A stretch of 7,038 bases of DNA from positions 1 through 7,038 of the forward strand of contig CAZBXI010000053.1 of NCBI GenBank assembly GCA_964496035.1, read 5' to 3'. The translations under genes and the position numbers were made by a program. The notes under the pieces were generated by a model. The model was not told the DNA's origin. It made no database searches and worked only from the letters and a program-made list of their open reading frames with translations. Positions within the stretch are counted from its first letter, which is position 1. Each line of letters starts with the position of its first letter. Positions 1-6,561 of this stretch are shown piece after piece. The DNA comes from EX4484-217-1 sp964496035. GTDB lineage: Archaea > Thermoproteota > Thermoprotei_A > EX4484-217-1.

Positions 1-727
1 GTATTCTTAATTTCTGCTTGGTATTTTCAAGCTTATTTTAACACCCATTATGGTTGGTTCTCTAAGACATTAATGATTGGACTAGGTTTTGTAGGAATTT
101 TAATTCATAAGAATATTAAAGGTTATGGTATAGTTTCTAAGAATTTAAAATTTAGCTTAAAATGGTCGCTTTACGTAAGTCTCTTATTCATTACAGTTTC
201 TTTACTATTCATTACGGTGGCTTTCATTACGAGATCAATTACCCCTGTAGGTTTAAGAGAGTTAATTATTGACGCCTTATGGTTTTTTGTTGGTTTTGCT
301 GAAGAATTATTCTTTAGAGGCTACGTACAATCAAGGTCAAACGAAGTATTTACACGTAAGTATGAGAGTATCCTGAGAATTAAGTATTAAATGGTCTCAA
401 GACATATTAATAACGGGAGTTTTTCTTTTCGGTTTACCGCATCTACTTACAGGTGTTAACCCGTTCACAGGCTGTTTTCGTATAACTCCATTACACGTAG
501 GTATTACGGGTTTTGCATGCTTTATGGGAATAATATTTGGTATCTTAAGAGAGAAAACAGGGGATATATTATTGCCAACAGTACTTCATGGATTTATAGA
601 TTACTCTGTTTTCAGTATTGGAAAAATTGTAGGATTAATGCTATCTAATGCCATAGCCTTTACCTCTTTACTATTATTCTTCATGTTCGTATTCCGTAAA
701 GTATTAAGCGAAAACATAGCTTCATAA
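1..727 (+). pseudogene. CPBP (Abi) family intramembrane protease, 5'-partial and frameshifted
   Basis: CPBP proteins are integral-membrane proteases related to Rce1. The reading frame is open from base 1, so the start lies outside the window. The first part (frame 1) ends at a TAA at 388-390. It holds hydrophobic segments and motif 1, EELFFRG, with the first Glu codon at 301. The protein continues in frame 2, open from 377 to 727: IKWSQDIL, then motif 2 FGLPH (about 428-442), then a helix ending in LREKTGD, then motif 3 HGFID (His codon about 587). Going from frame 1 to frame 2 needs one extra base, or two lost, around 370-388. All three metal or catalytic motifs survive, so the gene is either recently broken or a sequencing error. 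Such proteins often process peptides or confer immunity; the substrate here is unknown. The family call is firm; the broken status depends on read quality. Confidence 0.85.
175..231 (+). repeat. In-frame tandem heptapeptide repeat in CPBP membrane segment
   Basis: Two adjacent 21-nt units (175-195 and 196-216) both encode VSLLFIT, and a shortened third unit (217-231) encodes VAFIT. The codons differ between copies (for example AGT/TCT and CTC/TTA), so the duplication is old or the likeness is chance within a hydrophobic helix. It lengthens a transmembrane segment upstream of motif 1. Confidence 0.5.
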
Positions 728-1038
728 TATGGAACTTATAGAGCTTAAGAACTCATACTTAATAGTTAAACATGTGCTTTATGTTTAGGGGCAATAGAAA
801 ATAATGACATTAAATCTAATAGTTAGTTTAGTGAGGATAGGGAGTTAGACAAGGTACCTACAGTGAAAGGTAATAATTGTGCTAATTAAGGCCTTATAGT
901 TAATGTTGAACATTAACTGTGATGCTTTATACCAAAGAAAATCATATCTTCATGTTCTTCCTTCTATTTTTCCAAGCGTAGATAACTCAGTATTTTTATG
1001 AAAATTTAGCAGTTGTTTCTAGAACACTGTATGGTCTG
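728..1038. other. Non-coding gap between CPBP remnant and vapBC
   Basis: I see no credible gene here. A 19-codon ATG frame at 729-788 (reading MELIELKN...) starts 1 nt after the CPBP stop and resembles the start of an ABC-transporter ATPase, but it ends at once and nothing downstream continues it. The only clear structure is the palindrome at 898-918. No tRNA, CRISPR or oligo-T terminator stands out. Confidence 0.5.
898..918. repeat. Perfect inverted repeat, 10-bp arms around one base
   Basis: The left arm is AGTTAATGTT, the right arm AACATTAACT, with a single G between them. A one-base centre is too tight for an RNA hairpin loop without opening several pairs, so a DNA-binding dimer site is more natural than a terminator. 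It lies about 200 nt before vapB and 170 nt after the CPBP remnant, so its gene is unclear. Confidence 0.6.
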
Positions 1039-1052
1039 ACTGAATATTCAGT
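1039..1052. promoter_or_regulatory. 14-bp perfect palindrome, candidate VapB operator
   Basis: The site ACTGAATATTCAGT is fully self-complementary and ends just before the BRE/TATA-like stretch of vapBC. AbrB-type antitoxins are dimers that commonly repress their own promoter by binding symmetric DNA. The position, touching the promoter, fits such an operator. The palindrome is seen directly; the role is inferred. Confidence 0.5.
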
Positions 1053-1064
1053 AAAGAATTTAAG
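1051..1064 (+). promoter_or_regulatory. Putative BRE/TATA promoter of vapBC
   Basis: GTAAAG followed by AATTTAAG resembles an archaeal BRE plus TATA box, though neither is a perfect match. A start site about 25 nt downstream would fall near 1085-1090, giving a very short leader before the ATG at 1100 or a leader of about 30 nt before the ATG at 1118. Confidence 0.4.
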
Positions 1065-1099
1065 TTGTTCTGAGCATTTTAAGTTTGGGTACATGGTTT

Positions 1100-1372
1100 A
1101 TGAGTATCGTAGAGGAAATGGTCTTGAAGGTTAGAGTTGGTAAGAGGTTTACAATAACCATACCTAAAGAAGTCAGGGAAAAGCTTGGTATTAAGGAGGG
1201 AGATGAGTTGGACCTTATCCTTACGGATAATGGTATTGTATTGAAGAAGCCTGTATCTCTCATAGAGTTTATTGACAGTATTAAGCCTGTTGGAAGCATC
1301 AGAGTTTTTCTTGAAGAGAGAGATAGGGAGGAGAATGTTGAGGTTGAAAGAGCTGAAGAGCTTACCAAGTAA
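1100..1372 (+). CDS. vapB: AbrB/SpoVT-type antitoxin (VapB)
   Basis: This is a small DNA-binding antitoxin that should neutralise the PIN toxin encoded next to it. The swapped-hairpin AbrB domain spans the first 50 or so residues, with the diagnostic run VGKRFTITIPKEVREKLGI followed by KEGDELDLILTDNGIVLKKP. The acidic, charged C-terminal tail (SLIEFIDSIKP, then LEERDREE) is the usual toxin-binding part. The start is uncertain. TTG 1085 gives 95 residues and ATG 1100 gives 90. ATG 1118 gives 84 and matches most directly where the domain begins, but the GAGGA before it is too close to be a good SD. I chose 1100 because it sits a short distance after the likely transcription start. The gene overlaps vapC by 38 nt and probably represses its own promoter through the palindrome at 1039-1052. 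Confidence 0.85.
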   Translation: MSIVEEMVLKVRVGKRFTITIPKEVREKLGIKEGDELDLILTDNGIVLKKPVSLIEFIDSIKPVGSIRVFLEERDREENVEVERAEELTK

Positions 1373-1820
1373 CATAGCTATCGATACTGGGCCTTTACTA
1401 TTGCCGATTACGCGTGAACCGGGATGGAGTAAGATTAGAAAGCTTCTACGTATGCATGAGGAAGGTGAAGTATTACTTCACATAGGCCTATTTAATATTA
1501 GCGAGCTTGTATATGCAATGCTGAGGCTAGGGTACGATATGAAAACATCACTAAGGTATGCTGCTCTAATCTATGAAAGATTAAAGGTTATTAAAAACTC
1601 ACAATACGCTACATGGATGGGTAAGTTGCGGGCAAAAGCTTATGAACTCAACTACTCCATACCATGGGGAGATATTTCATCAGCAGCTGTAGCAGTTTAC
1701 ATGAACATTCCAGTACTAGCACTAGATAAGGATAAGCACTTCGATAAGCTGTCAACGATATGTAGAAAGTTAAATAAGCAAATCCAAATAATCCATGTAG
1801 GAGAAATTACAGCAACTTAA
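1335..1820 (+). CDS. vapC: PIN-domain ribonuclease toxin (VapC)
   Basis: VapC toxins are Mg2+-dependent ribonucleases that cut specific RNAs, often tRNA or rRNA, when the antitoxin is lost. From ATG 1335 the protein has 161 residues. The acidic PIN residues are in place: D17 in IAIDTGPLL, E57 in NISELVY, D113 in PWGDISSAA, and D131/D133 in LALDKDKHF. A longer frame from TTG 1272 exists, but the ATG has a strong SD (GGGAGGAG at 1326-1333) inside vapB, and the PIN domain begins right after it. The start overlaps the last 38 nt of vapB in another frame, the usual arrangement for coupled translation of this module. The protein looks intact. Its RNA target cannot be read from sequence. Confidence 0.9.
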   Translation: MLRLKELKSLPSNIAIDTGPLLLPITREPGWSKIRKLLRMHEEGEVLLHIGLFNISELVYAMLRLGYDMKTSLRYAALIYERLKVIKNSQYATWMGKLRAKAYELNYSIPWGDISSAAVAVYMNIPVLALDKDKHFDKLSTICRKLNKQIQIIHVGEITAT

Positions 1821-2345
1821 TAGCCTATATTGTCTCCACCATTAGAAGCCGAGGATATTATACACGTTTCCGCAAACTTTTTACAATTACCCCAGATATT
1901 ACATAAAATTATTACTTAACATGAGCATGTAAGCGAGGTAGTATTTCTAACCACCAAGTACTTTCCTGCATAGTTCCTTAAAAAAAGCCTAATATACTCC
2001 ATGACTTTCTTCATAGTTATGTAATTCTCGCTTCGCTACCCGTGCTTAAGTTACATGCTAGTAGTATGTAAATTATTTTCGAGGTTAAAATTACATAATA
2101 CTAAGCTTATTATAGTGCAAGGAATGTATGAAAGTGTAAGCTAATACTGGGTATAAGAATTTTTAAACAAAAGCTGCAAGTTTACTGTTTTGAAAAGACA
2201 TTTATCAAATTTTACTAAACAATATTTATTAATTAGAACAATGCTTTGCACAACGTTTAAGCCTACAAGAACGGTACATATTTAATCCTATGGTTACATA
2301 AGCTATTACATGAAGGATAATAATGTGTCTGTAAATTAAGGATAG
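1821..2345. other. 525-nt non-coding gap rich in TTACAT/ATGTAA
   Basis: I see no supportable gene. The hexamer TTACAT or its complement occurs eight times (1899, 1927, 2019, 2051, 2066, 2091, 2294, 2306), well above what its length and base composition would suggest. One pair (2051-2071) forms a short inverted repeat. A 32-codon ATG frame on the - strand (1916-2014, beginning MKKVMEYIRLFLRNY) reads like protein but has no family match that I recognise and no clear SD. No tRNA or CRISPR is visible. Confidence 0.45.
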
Positions 2346-3017
2346 GTGGTCAATATAAGGTTTCACGATAGAACTCTTAAGGAATTCACTTACACTATAA
2401 TTAAGTGTTTGGATAGACAAGTTAAGGGCTGTTTAGAACTTGGTTTGGGCTGTCGTGACGTACCAGTTGCTACTTCACCTCTCTTAAAATCTCTTGGGTT
2501 CTCCGATTATAAGGTTAAGAAGTTTTGGAGAATAGCTAAATCATTTACAGGTTTTTCAATAAACATTTACAGATATGAGGAAACGTGCTTTTATATAGTG
2601 TTGGAAGTTAGAAGAGAGCCTCTTCTCGCTTATCAGAATGTTTACGTAGACTTCATAGACTGTCAACAAGTTCACTGTACAGAGTATCCTAAAGGAAATA
2701 AGCTTTATATTTACATTGAAGGCTCCTTAGAAGGTAACTTTATGAAGATTAATGGAGTATTCCTATTGAAGAAGCTATTGGAGCTTAGACCTGGATGCTA
2801 TAAGGAAGTAATGAGTTTAATCTATGGTTCGTTGAGAGGAGATCTATCGTTAATGCTAAAGGGTGCTAGGTGCTTATTTAACTTAGTTAATGCTTACAAA
2901 GACCTAGTGTCTATAGTATTGCCTAAAACTCCTGTGTGTATAAGGGACTTGGTAATGGTTTCCCCTATAATTAGAGTATTGTTTTCCAGTAAGCTGAAAT
3001 TATTACCTTCTACATAA
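2346..3017 (+). CDS. Hypothetical cysteine-containing protein, 223 aa
   Basis: I do not recognise this protein. Translation begins at GTG 2346, directly after an in-frame TAG (2343-2345), with AAGGAT (2338-2343) as a plausible SD. No ATG lies near, so the protein could also be the remainder of a longer ancestor. It has no signal peptide and no convincing membrane helix. It is basic and contains nine cysteines, at residues 21, 29, 36, 81, 106 and 111 and in the motifs PGCYKEV, ARCLFNL and PVCIRDL. They are scattered rather than in CXXC pairs, so a zinc ribbon or Fe-S site is not obvious. The first 60 residues look helical, the middle is beta-rich (YIVLEVRREPLLAY), and the last third is helical and leucine-rich. 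It ends 69 nt before the radical SAM operon on the same strand and could be co-transcribed with it. Confidence 0.6.
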   Translation: MVNIRFHDRTLKEFTYTIIKCLDRQVKGCLELGLGCRDVPVATSPLLKSLGFSDYKVKKFWRIAKSFTGFSINIYRYEETCFYIVLEVRREPLLAYQNVYVDFIDCQQVHCTEYPKGNKLYIYIEGSLEGNFMKINGVFLLKKLLELRPGCYKEVMSLIYGSLRGDLSLMLKGARCLFNLVNAYKDLVSIVLPKTPVCIRDLVMVSPIIRVLFSSKLKLLPST

Positions 3018-3086
3018 ATGTCTTACGTAGATTTCTTAACCGTCAAAACTAAGCCCTAATGCCCAGTCCTATACTATTGATGAGGA

Positions 3087-4499
3087 ATGAAGGTACTACT
3101 AGCTCTTCCCCCGAATATACATAGTTTAGAAATCTATAAAATAACAGGCATGAATGCGCCACCGCTGGGTTTAGCCTACATAGCCTCTGTGCTTGAAAGA
3201 GCAGGACATAAGGTTAAGATTATAGATAGTCCTACTCTTAAAATGTCAACAGAAGAGTTTCTACATGAAATTAGGTCATGGAAACCTGACTTAATAGGAT
3301 TGTCTCTAATAACACCAACTGCACCTAGCGGGTATAGGGTAATAAAGAAGATTAAGGAGGAATTCCATGAATTACCCATAATCGTCGGAGGACCTCATCC
3401 AACATTTATGTTTAAGGAAGCCTTAAACGAAGGAGCCGACATCGTAGTTAGATTCGAAGGAGAATACACAACATTAGAGCTAGTTAATACAATAGAGAAA
3501 CACGGCTTAAACCACAACGCGCTAAGGAAAATTAAGGGTATTGCCTTTAAAGATTCAAACGGGGAGTACATAGTAACAGAAAATAGGCCTCTAATAGCAA
3601 ACCTTGACGAGCTTCCATGGCCTGCAAGGCATTTACTACCAATGGACAAATACACTGTATTTAACAAACCAATAAGGATAGCTCATGTAATGGCGAGCAG
3701 AGGATGTCCTTATGGCTGCGTGTACTGTAGTACATCATACTTTTGGGGTAGAGCTGTAAGGTTTAGGTCGGCTGAAAACGTTGTTAACGAAATAGAGCAT
3801 CTAGTTGAAAAATATGGTGTAAAATCTGTAGTTTTTGCAGACGATGAATTAACAATAAACAGAGTATTTATTGAGAATTTCATTAGAGAAATTAGGGAAA
3901 GAGGTCTTGATATAACTTTTGCATGTGGTTCTAGGGTTGACCATGTAGATAGGGAGCTTATTAGAAAGCTTTATGGCAATGGATGTGTTATGCTATATTT
4001 CGGTGTTGAATCAGCATCTCAAGAAACAATAAACAAGATAGGTAAGAGAATCACTTTAGACCAAGCAGTTAAAGCATTTAAATGGGTTAAAGAGGTAAAG
4101 GGGGCGGCTAGCGGAAGCTTCATCTTAGGTTTTCCATGGGAAACTATAGAGGATATGAAGAAAACAGTAGAGTTCGCAATAAAGCTTGACCCGGACTATG
4201 CACAGTTTACTGCGTTAACACCTTATCCGGGAACACCGCTCTATAGATTTGCTAAGCGATTTGGGCTGATTGTTGATGAGAATTGGGAGCACTATACTAC
4301 AATAAAACCTGTTATGAGAGGTTTTCACTTCACGCTTAATGATCTCGGTAAAATGCTGAAATATGCTTATAGACGGTTCTATTTGAGATTCAAGTTTATT
4401 TGGAGAGAGCTTAAAGCAGGTAGGTTAAGAGATATAGCCTCTATTTTAATGAAAGAAGTTTCTCAAGTGTTAGCAGAGGTTTTTAAAGAGGTGATCTAG
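3087..4499 (+). CDS. Cobalamin-binding radical SAM enzyme
   Basis: Class B (B12-dependent) radical SAM proteins use a [4Fe-4S] cluster, S-adenosylmethionine and usually cobalamin, often to methylate or rearrange unactivated carbons. The N-terminal Rossmann-like B12 domain covers about residues 1-135, with PPLGLAYIASVLERAGH (25-41), DLIGLSLITP and VGGPHPT (100-106). After the linker DELPWPARHLLP comes the radical SAM core with C207, C211 and C214 (GCPYGCVYC), then YFGVES (305-309), LGFPWET (347-353) and TPYPGTPLY (378-386). The C-terminal tail is basic and helical (YRRFYLRFKF), as in many BchE/HpnJ-like members. At 470 residues it is full length and soluble. ATG 3087 follows ATGAGG at 3080-3085. 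The next gene starts 1 nt after its stop. Archaeal relatives of this architecture include GDGT ring synthases (Grs), but other substrates are equally possible. Confidence 0.92.
   Translation: MKVLLALPPNIHSLEIYKITGMNAPPLGLAYIASVLERAGHKVKIIDSPTLKMSTEEFLHEIRSWKPDLIGLSLITPTAPSGYRVIKKIKEEFHELPIIVGGPHPTFMFKEALNEGADIVVRFEGEYTTLELVNTIEKHGLNHNALRKIKGIAFKDSNGEYIVTENRPLIANLDELPWPARHLLPMDKYTVFNKPIRIAHVMASRGCPYGCVYCSTSYFWGRAVRFRSAENVVNEIEHLVEKYGVKSVVFADDELTINRVFIENFIREIRERGLDITFACGSRVDHVDRELIRKLYGNGCVMLYFGVESASQETINKIGKRITLDQAVKAFKWVKEVKGAASGSFILGFPWETIEDMKKTVEFAIKLDPDYAQFTALTPYPGTPLYRFAKRFGLIVDENWEHYTTIKPVMRGFHFTLNDLGKMLKYAYRRFYLRFKFIWRELKAGRLRDIASILMKEVSQVLAEVFKEVI
4488..4497 (+). promoter_or_regulatory. 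Strong Shine-Dalgarno for the SPASM gene
   Basis: GAGGTGATCT is a near-complete complement of the archaeal 16S rRNA 3' end. It sits inside the last codons and stop of the upstream gene, 3 nt before ATG 4501. It fixes the start of the second gene and indicates high, coupled translation of the two enzymes. Confidence 0.75.
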
Positions 4500-4500
4500 T

Positions 4501-6006
4501 ATGGAGAAACGAGGCGGTATAAGCTCGTTACTTGCTTCAGTACGTATCTTTCTAGGGAATCCATTAGCTAGAATTCTTTTTAAGTTAGCCTCCCAAGAGG
4601 TTATAAGCAAGTACGATGGCAATACTCATAGAAAATCCTTAGTTTACTTAGCGCTTACATCACTTTCAGGTGAAAGGCTTCGCTGCTCACTTCATACCCG
4701 CTTCATAATGGAGCTTATAAACGACATAATAAGGGCAGGTATAGGAATCCTAAGGGGAGACATTGAGGAAGCGAAGAATGCATTAAAGGATCCAGCTGTA
4801 CGTAGAGGTGTTTCACTAGTTTTCGAGGGAATAGCAAAATATGGAGTAACTGTTCCTCAAAAACTTCCAGCACCATTTCTTATAGTATGGAACTTTACAA
4901 ATATGTGCAATATGAGGTGCAAACACTGTTATCAAAGAGCTTCAAGACCTTTACCTGATGAACTGACTTTAAGTGAAAAGCTTAAGCTTGTAGAAGAACT
5001 GGATAAAGCTGGAGTAGCAGCAGTAGCGTTAAGCGGCGGAGAACCTACAATTCATCCTGATTTTTTAATTGTCGTTAAGGCTATTTCGTCAAGGGGAATG
5101 TATGCTGCTGTTGCAACTAATGGTTGGATGTTTGCAAATATGGACTTTTTGAAGAAGGCAAGGGAAGTCGGTCTCCGATACGTTGAGGTTTCAATAGACA
5201 GCGCGTATCCTTATAAGCACGACGAATTTAGAGGGGTAAAAGGGTCTTGGGAAAGAGCGGTGAAGGCTCTAGAAAACGCTGTAAAACTGGGGATAAATAA
5301 TGCTATGGCAGTTACTTTAACTAAATACAATATTGATGAAGTAGATGAAATACTTGACTTAGCTGAAAGCATAGGTGCGAAGAGGGTTGTATTTTTCAAC
5401 TTTGTACCTGTAGGAAGAGGTAGAAACATTGTTAGCATGGATTTAGATCCTATTGAAAGAGAGAAGTTTCTAAGGAAAATTTATAGGGAAATGAAGCGTA
5501 GAGGCGTGGAAATAGAGGCGACAGCTCCACAGTATGGTAGAGTAGTGTTGCAAATGAGCGGCGAAGAAGAGGTTGCTCCTACACATTACTATGTTGGAAA
5601 CGATCCTATAGCTAAATCGTTAGCCGAGTTCGTTGGAGGATGCGGTGCTGGTAGAATATATGCTGGTATTCAGCCAAATGGCGACGTTATTCCATGTGTT
5701 TTTCTACCCGTTAAAGTGGGTAGTATTAGAGATAAGAATTTCAGAGAAATATGGGAAACATCGGAAATTCTCTATATGCTGAGGAAGAGAGAGCTTCTTA
5801 AAGGCTTTTGCAATAAGTGCCCGTATAGGAACGTATGCGGAGGATGTAGAGCAAGAGCCTACAGTTACTTTAGAGACCTTCTGGCACCTGATCCAGGATG
5901 CATTTATAACCTGAAATACTGGAAGCTAATTAAGCATGAAGACCTAGCGTCTAAAACACCTATTACTCGGAAAGCAATAGTTATGGCTAGGAAACGTAGA
6001 CGCTAA
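4501..6006 (+). CDS. Radical SAM/SPASM domain protein
   Basis: This is a 501-residue soluble enzyme in three parts. Residues 1-120 form a mostly helical extension (including EEAKNALKDPAVRRGVSLV) not found in the minimal family. The radical SAM core begins at FLIVWNFTNMCNMRCKHC, with cluster cysteines C136, C140 and C143, and SGGEP (178-182) to bind SAM. The C-terminal SPASM domain carries all seven cysteines: C381, then GX4C ending at C399, C437, C440, C446, C449 and C467 (the last 17 residues after C449), enough for two auxiliary [4Fe-4S] clusters. SPASM enzymes modify peptides, cofactors or lipids by hydrogen abstraction. The conserved type is common in thermophilic archaea, but I know of no assigned reaction. 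The start is set by the SD at 4488. The basic tail ends KAIVMARKRRR. Co-translation with the B12 enzyme suggests a shared pathway. Confidence 0.93.
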   Translation: MEKRGGISSLLASVRIFLGNPLARILFKLASQEVISKYDGNTHRKSLVYLALTSLSGERLRCSLHTRFIMELINDIIRAGIGILRGDIEEAKNALKDPAVRRGVSLVFEGIAKYGVTVPQKLPAPFLIVWNFTNMCNMRCKHCYQRASRPLPDELTLSEKLKLVEELDKAGVAAVALSGGEPTIHPDFLIVVKAISSRGMYAAVATNGWMFANMDFLKKAREVGLRYVEVSIDSAYPYKHDEFRGVKGSWERAVKALENAVKLGINNAMAVTLTKYNIDEVDEILDLAESIGAKRVVFFNFVPVGRGRNIVSMDLDPIEREKFLRKIYREMKRRGVEIEATAPQYGRVVLQMSGEEEVAPTHYYVGNDPIAKSLAEFVGGCGAGRIYAGIQPNGDVIPCVFLPVKVGSIRDKNFREIWETSEILYMLRKRELLKGFCNKCPYRNVCGGCRARAYSYFRDLLAPDPGCIYNLKYWKLIKHEDLASKTPITRKAIVMARKRRR

Positions 6007-6044
6007 GAAGTTATGTACTTATATATTAGGCTTTTATGTTCTAA

Positions 6045-6156
6045 CCTTTAACTGTTGAGGGATTAGGAGCAAAGTTATCATTAGTGCTAAGCAAATGTTT
6101 TTCCTACACAAACCGTAGGCGAAAATAGTATAAGAGAAATCCCATTTAAAAAAGCA
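6045..6156 (+). pseudogene. Possible N-terminal half of the decayed racemase
   Basis: The frame from 6045 reads PLTVEGLGAKLSLVL. Skipping one A at 6090, the next frame (6091-6156) reads ANVFPTQTVGENSIREIPFKKA before a TAG. In aspartate/glutamate racemases the segment LExxGA is followed six residues later by a (C/A)NT(x)H motif and then by an IP turn; the order and spacing fit here. The catalytic NT-H signature is eroded. About 90 nt separate this piece from the better-matching one downstream, more than the family needs, so the link is tentative. Confidence 0.35.
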
Positions 6157-6215
6157 TAGCGCTGTTTAGTTCTTGGCCATAAAGCAACCGTTATTTTTAG
6201 CTACTGTAACCTTAC

Positions 6216-6558
6216 TTGATACTTTTCAAGTTAACTTCAGCTAAGAAGCTCGTGGAGGATAATGTTAGGAAGATAGGTCTGCTTAGAGCAAAAATTACAC
6301 CGACTAAACAATTTTACGTAGAAGGACCTAGGAAATTCATTATAGAAGCTATTATCCCGAATCGAAACGGCATAGAGGAAGTTAAACAGGATAATATATG
6401 ATAAGTTAACTAAAAGTATTATCAGAAAGGAATTTCGGAAAAGACTTCCACTTATAGCTAAGAAGCTTATCAGTAAAGGAGCTGAAGCAATTGCTTTAGC
6501 TTATACAGAATTACCGCATATTCTGAAGAACAATAGGGAGAAAAATAAGGTTCCATGA
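6216..6558 (+). pseudogene. Aspartate/glutamate racemase family, degenerate C-terminal half
   Basis: These racemases interconvert L- and D-amino acids with a pair of cysteines. Frame 0 reads SAKKLVEDNVRKIGLL, matching the family's second-lobe start (kkvGLLgT), then IIEAIIPNRNGIEEV, and hits TGA at 6399-6401. The next frame continues NIYDKLTKSIIRKEF, then LIAKKLISKGAEAIALAYTELPHIL to a TGA at 6556. Restoring one TA unit in the (TA)n tract at about 6393-6399 joins the halves exactly as D-N-I-Y-D-K. The normally strict GCTELP motif reads AYTELP, so the second catalytic cysteine is lost (TAT is one change from TGT). The usual C-terminal tail is also missing. The TTG at 6216 is not a credible start. 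Family assignment is by remembered motifs only. Confidence 0.65.
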
Positions 6559-6561
6559 TAC

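Noticed and set aside
365..392. Programmed frameshifting in the CPBP gene
   Set aside because: No convincing slippery heptamer or downstream stem is seen; a simple indel or read error is more likely.
729..788. 19-codon frame MELIELKN... right after the CPBP stop
   Set aside because: It resembles an ABC ATPase N-terminus, and CPBP genes can neighbour transporters, but no further ABC motif follows.
1060..1375. Two long - strand frames over vapB
   Set aside because: They lie opposite a clear AbrB gene and are rich in Ser/Thr/Leu, as expected for shadows of Lys/Glu-rich coding sequence.
1916..2014. 32-codon - strand frame reading MKKVMEYIRLFLRNY...
   Set aside because: It reads plausibly as protein but is very short, lacks a clear SD and matches no family I know; it may be a relic at most.
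4501..6006. Identification as tetraether synthase (Tes)
   Set aside because: The Tes architecture as I recall it has an N-terminal cysteine-rich region before the radical SAM core; this protein instead has a helical extension and a full SPASM domain.
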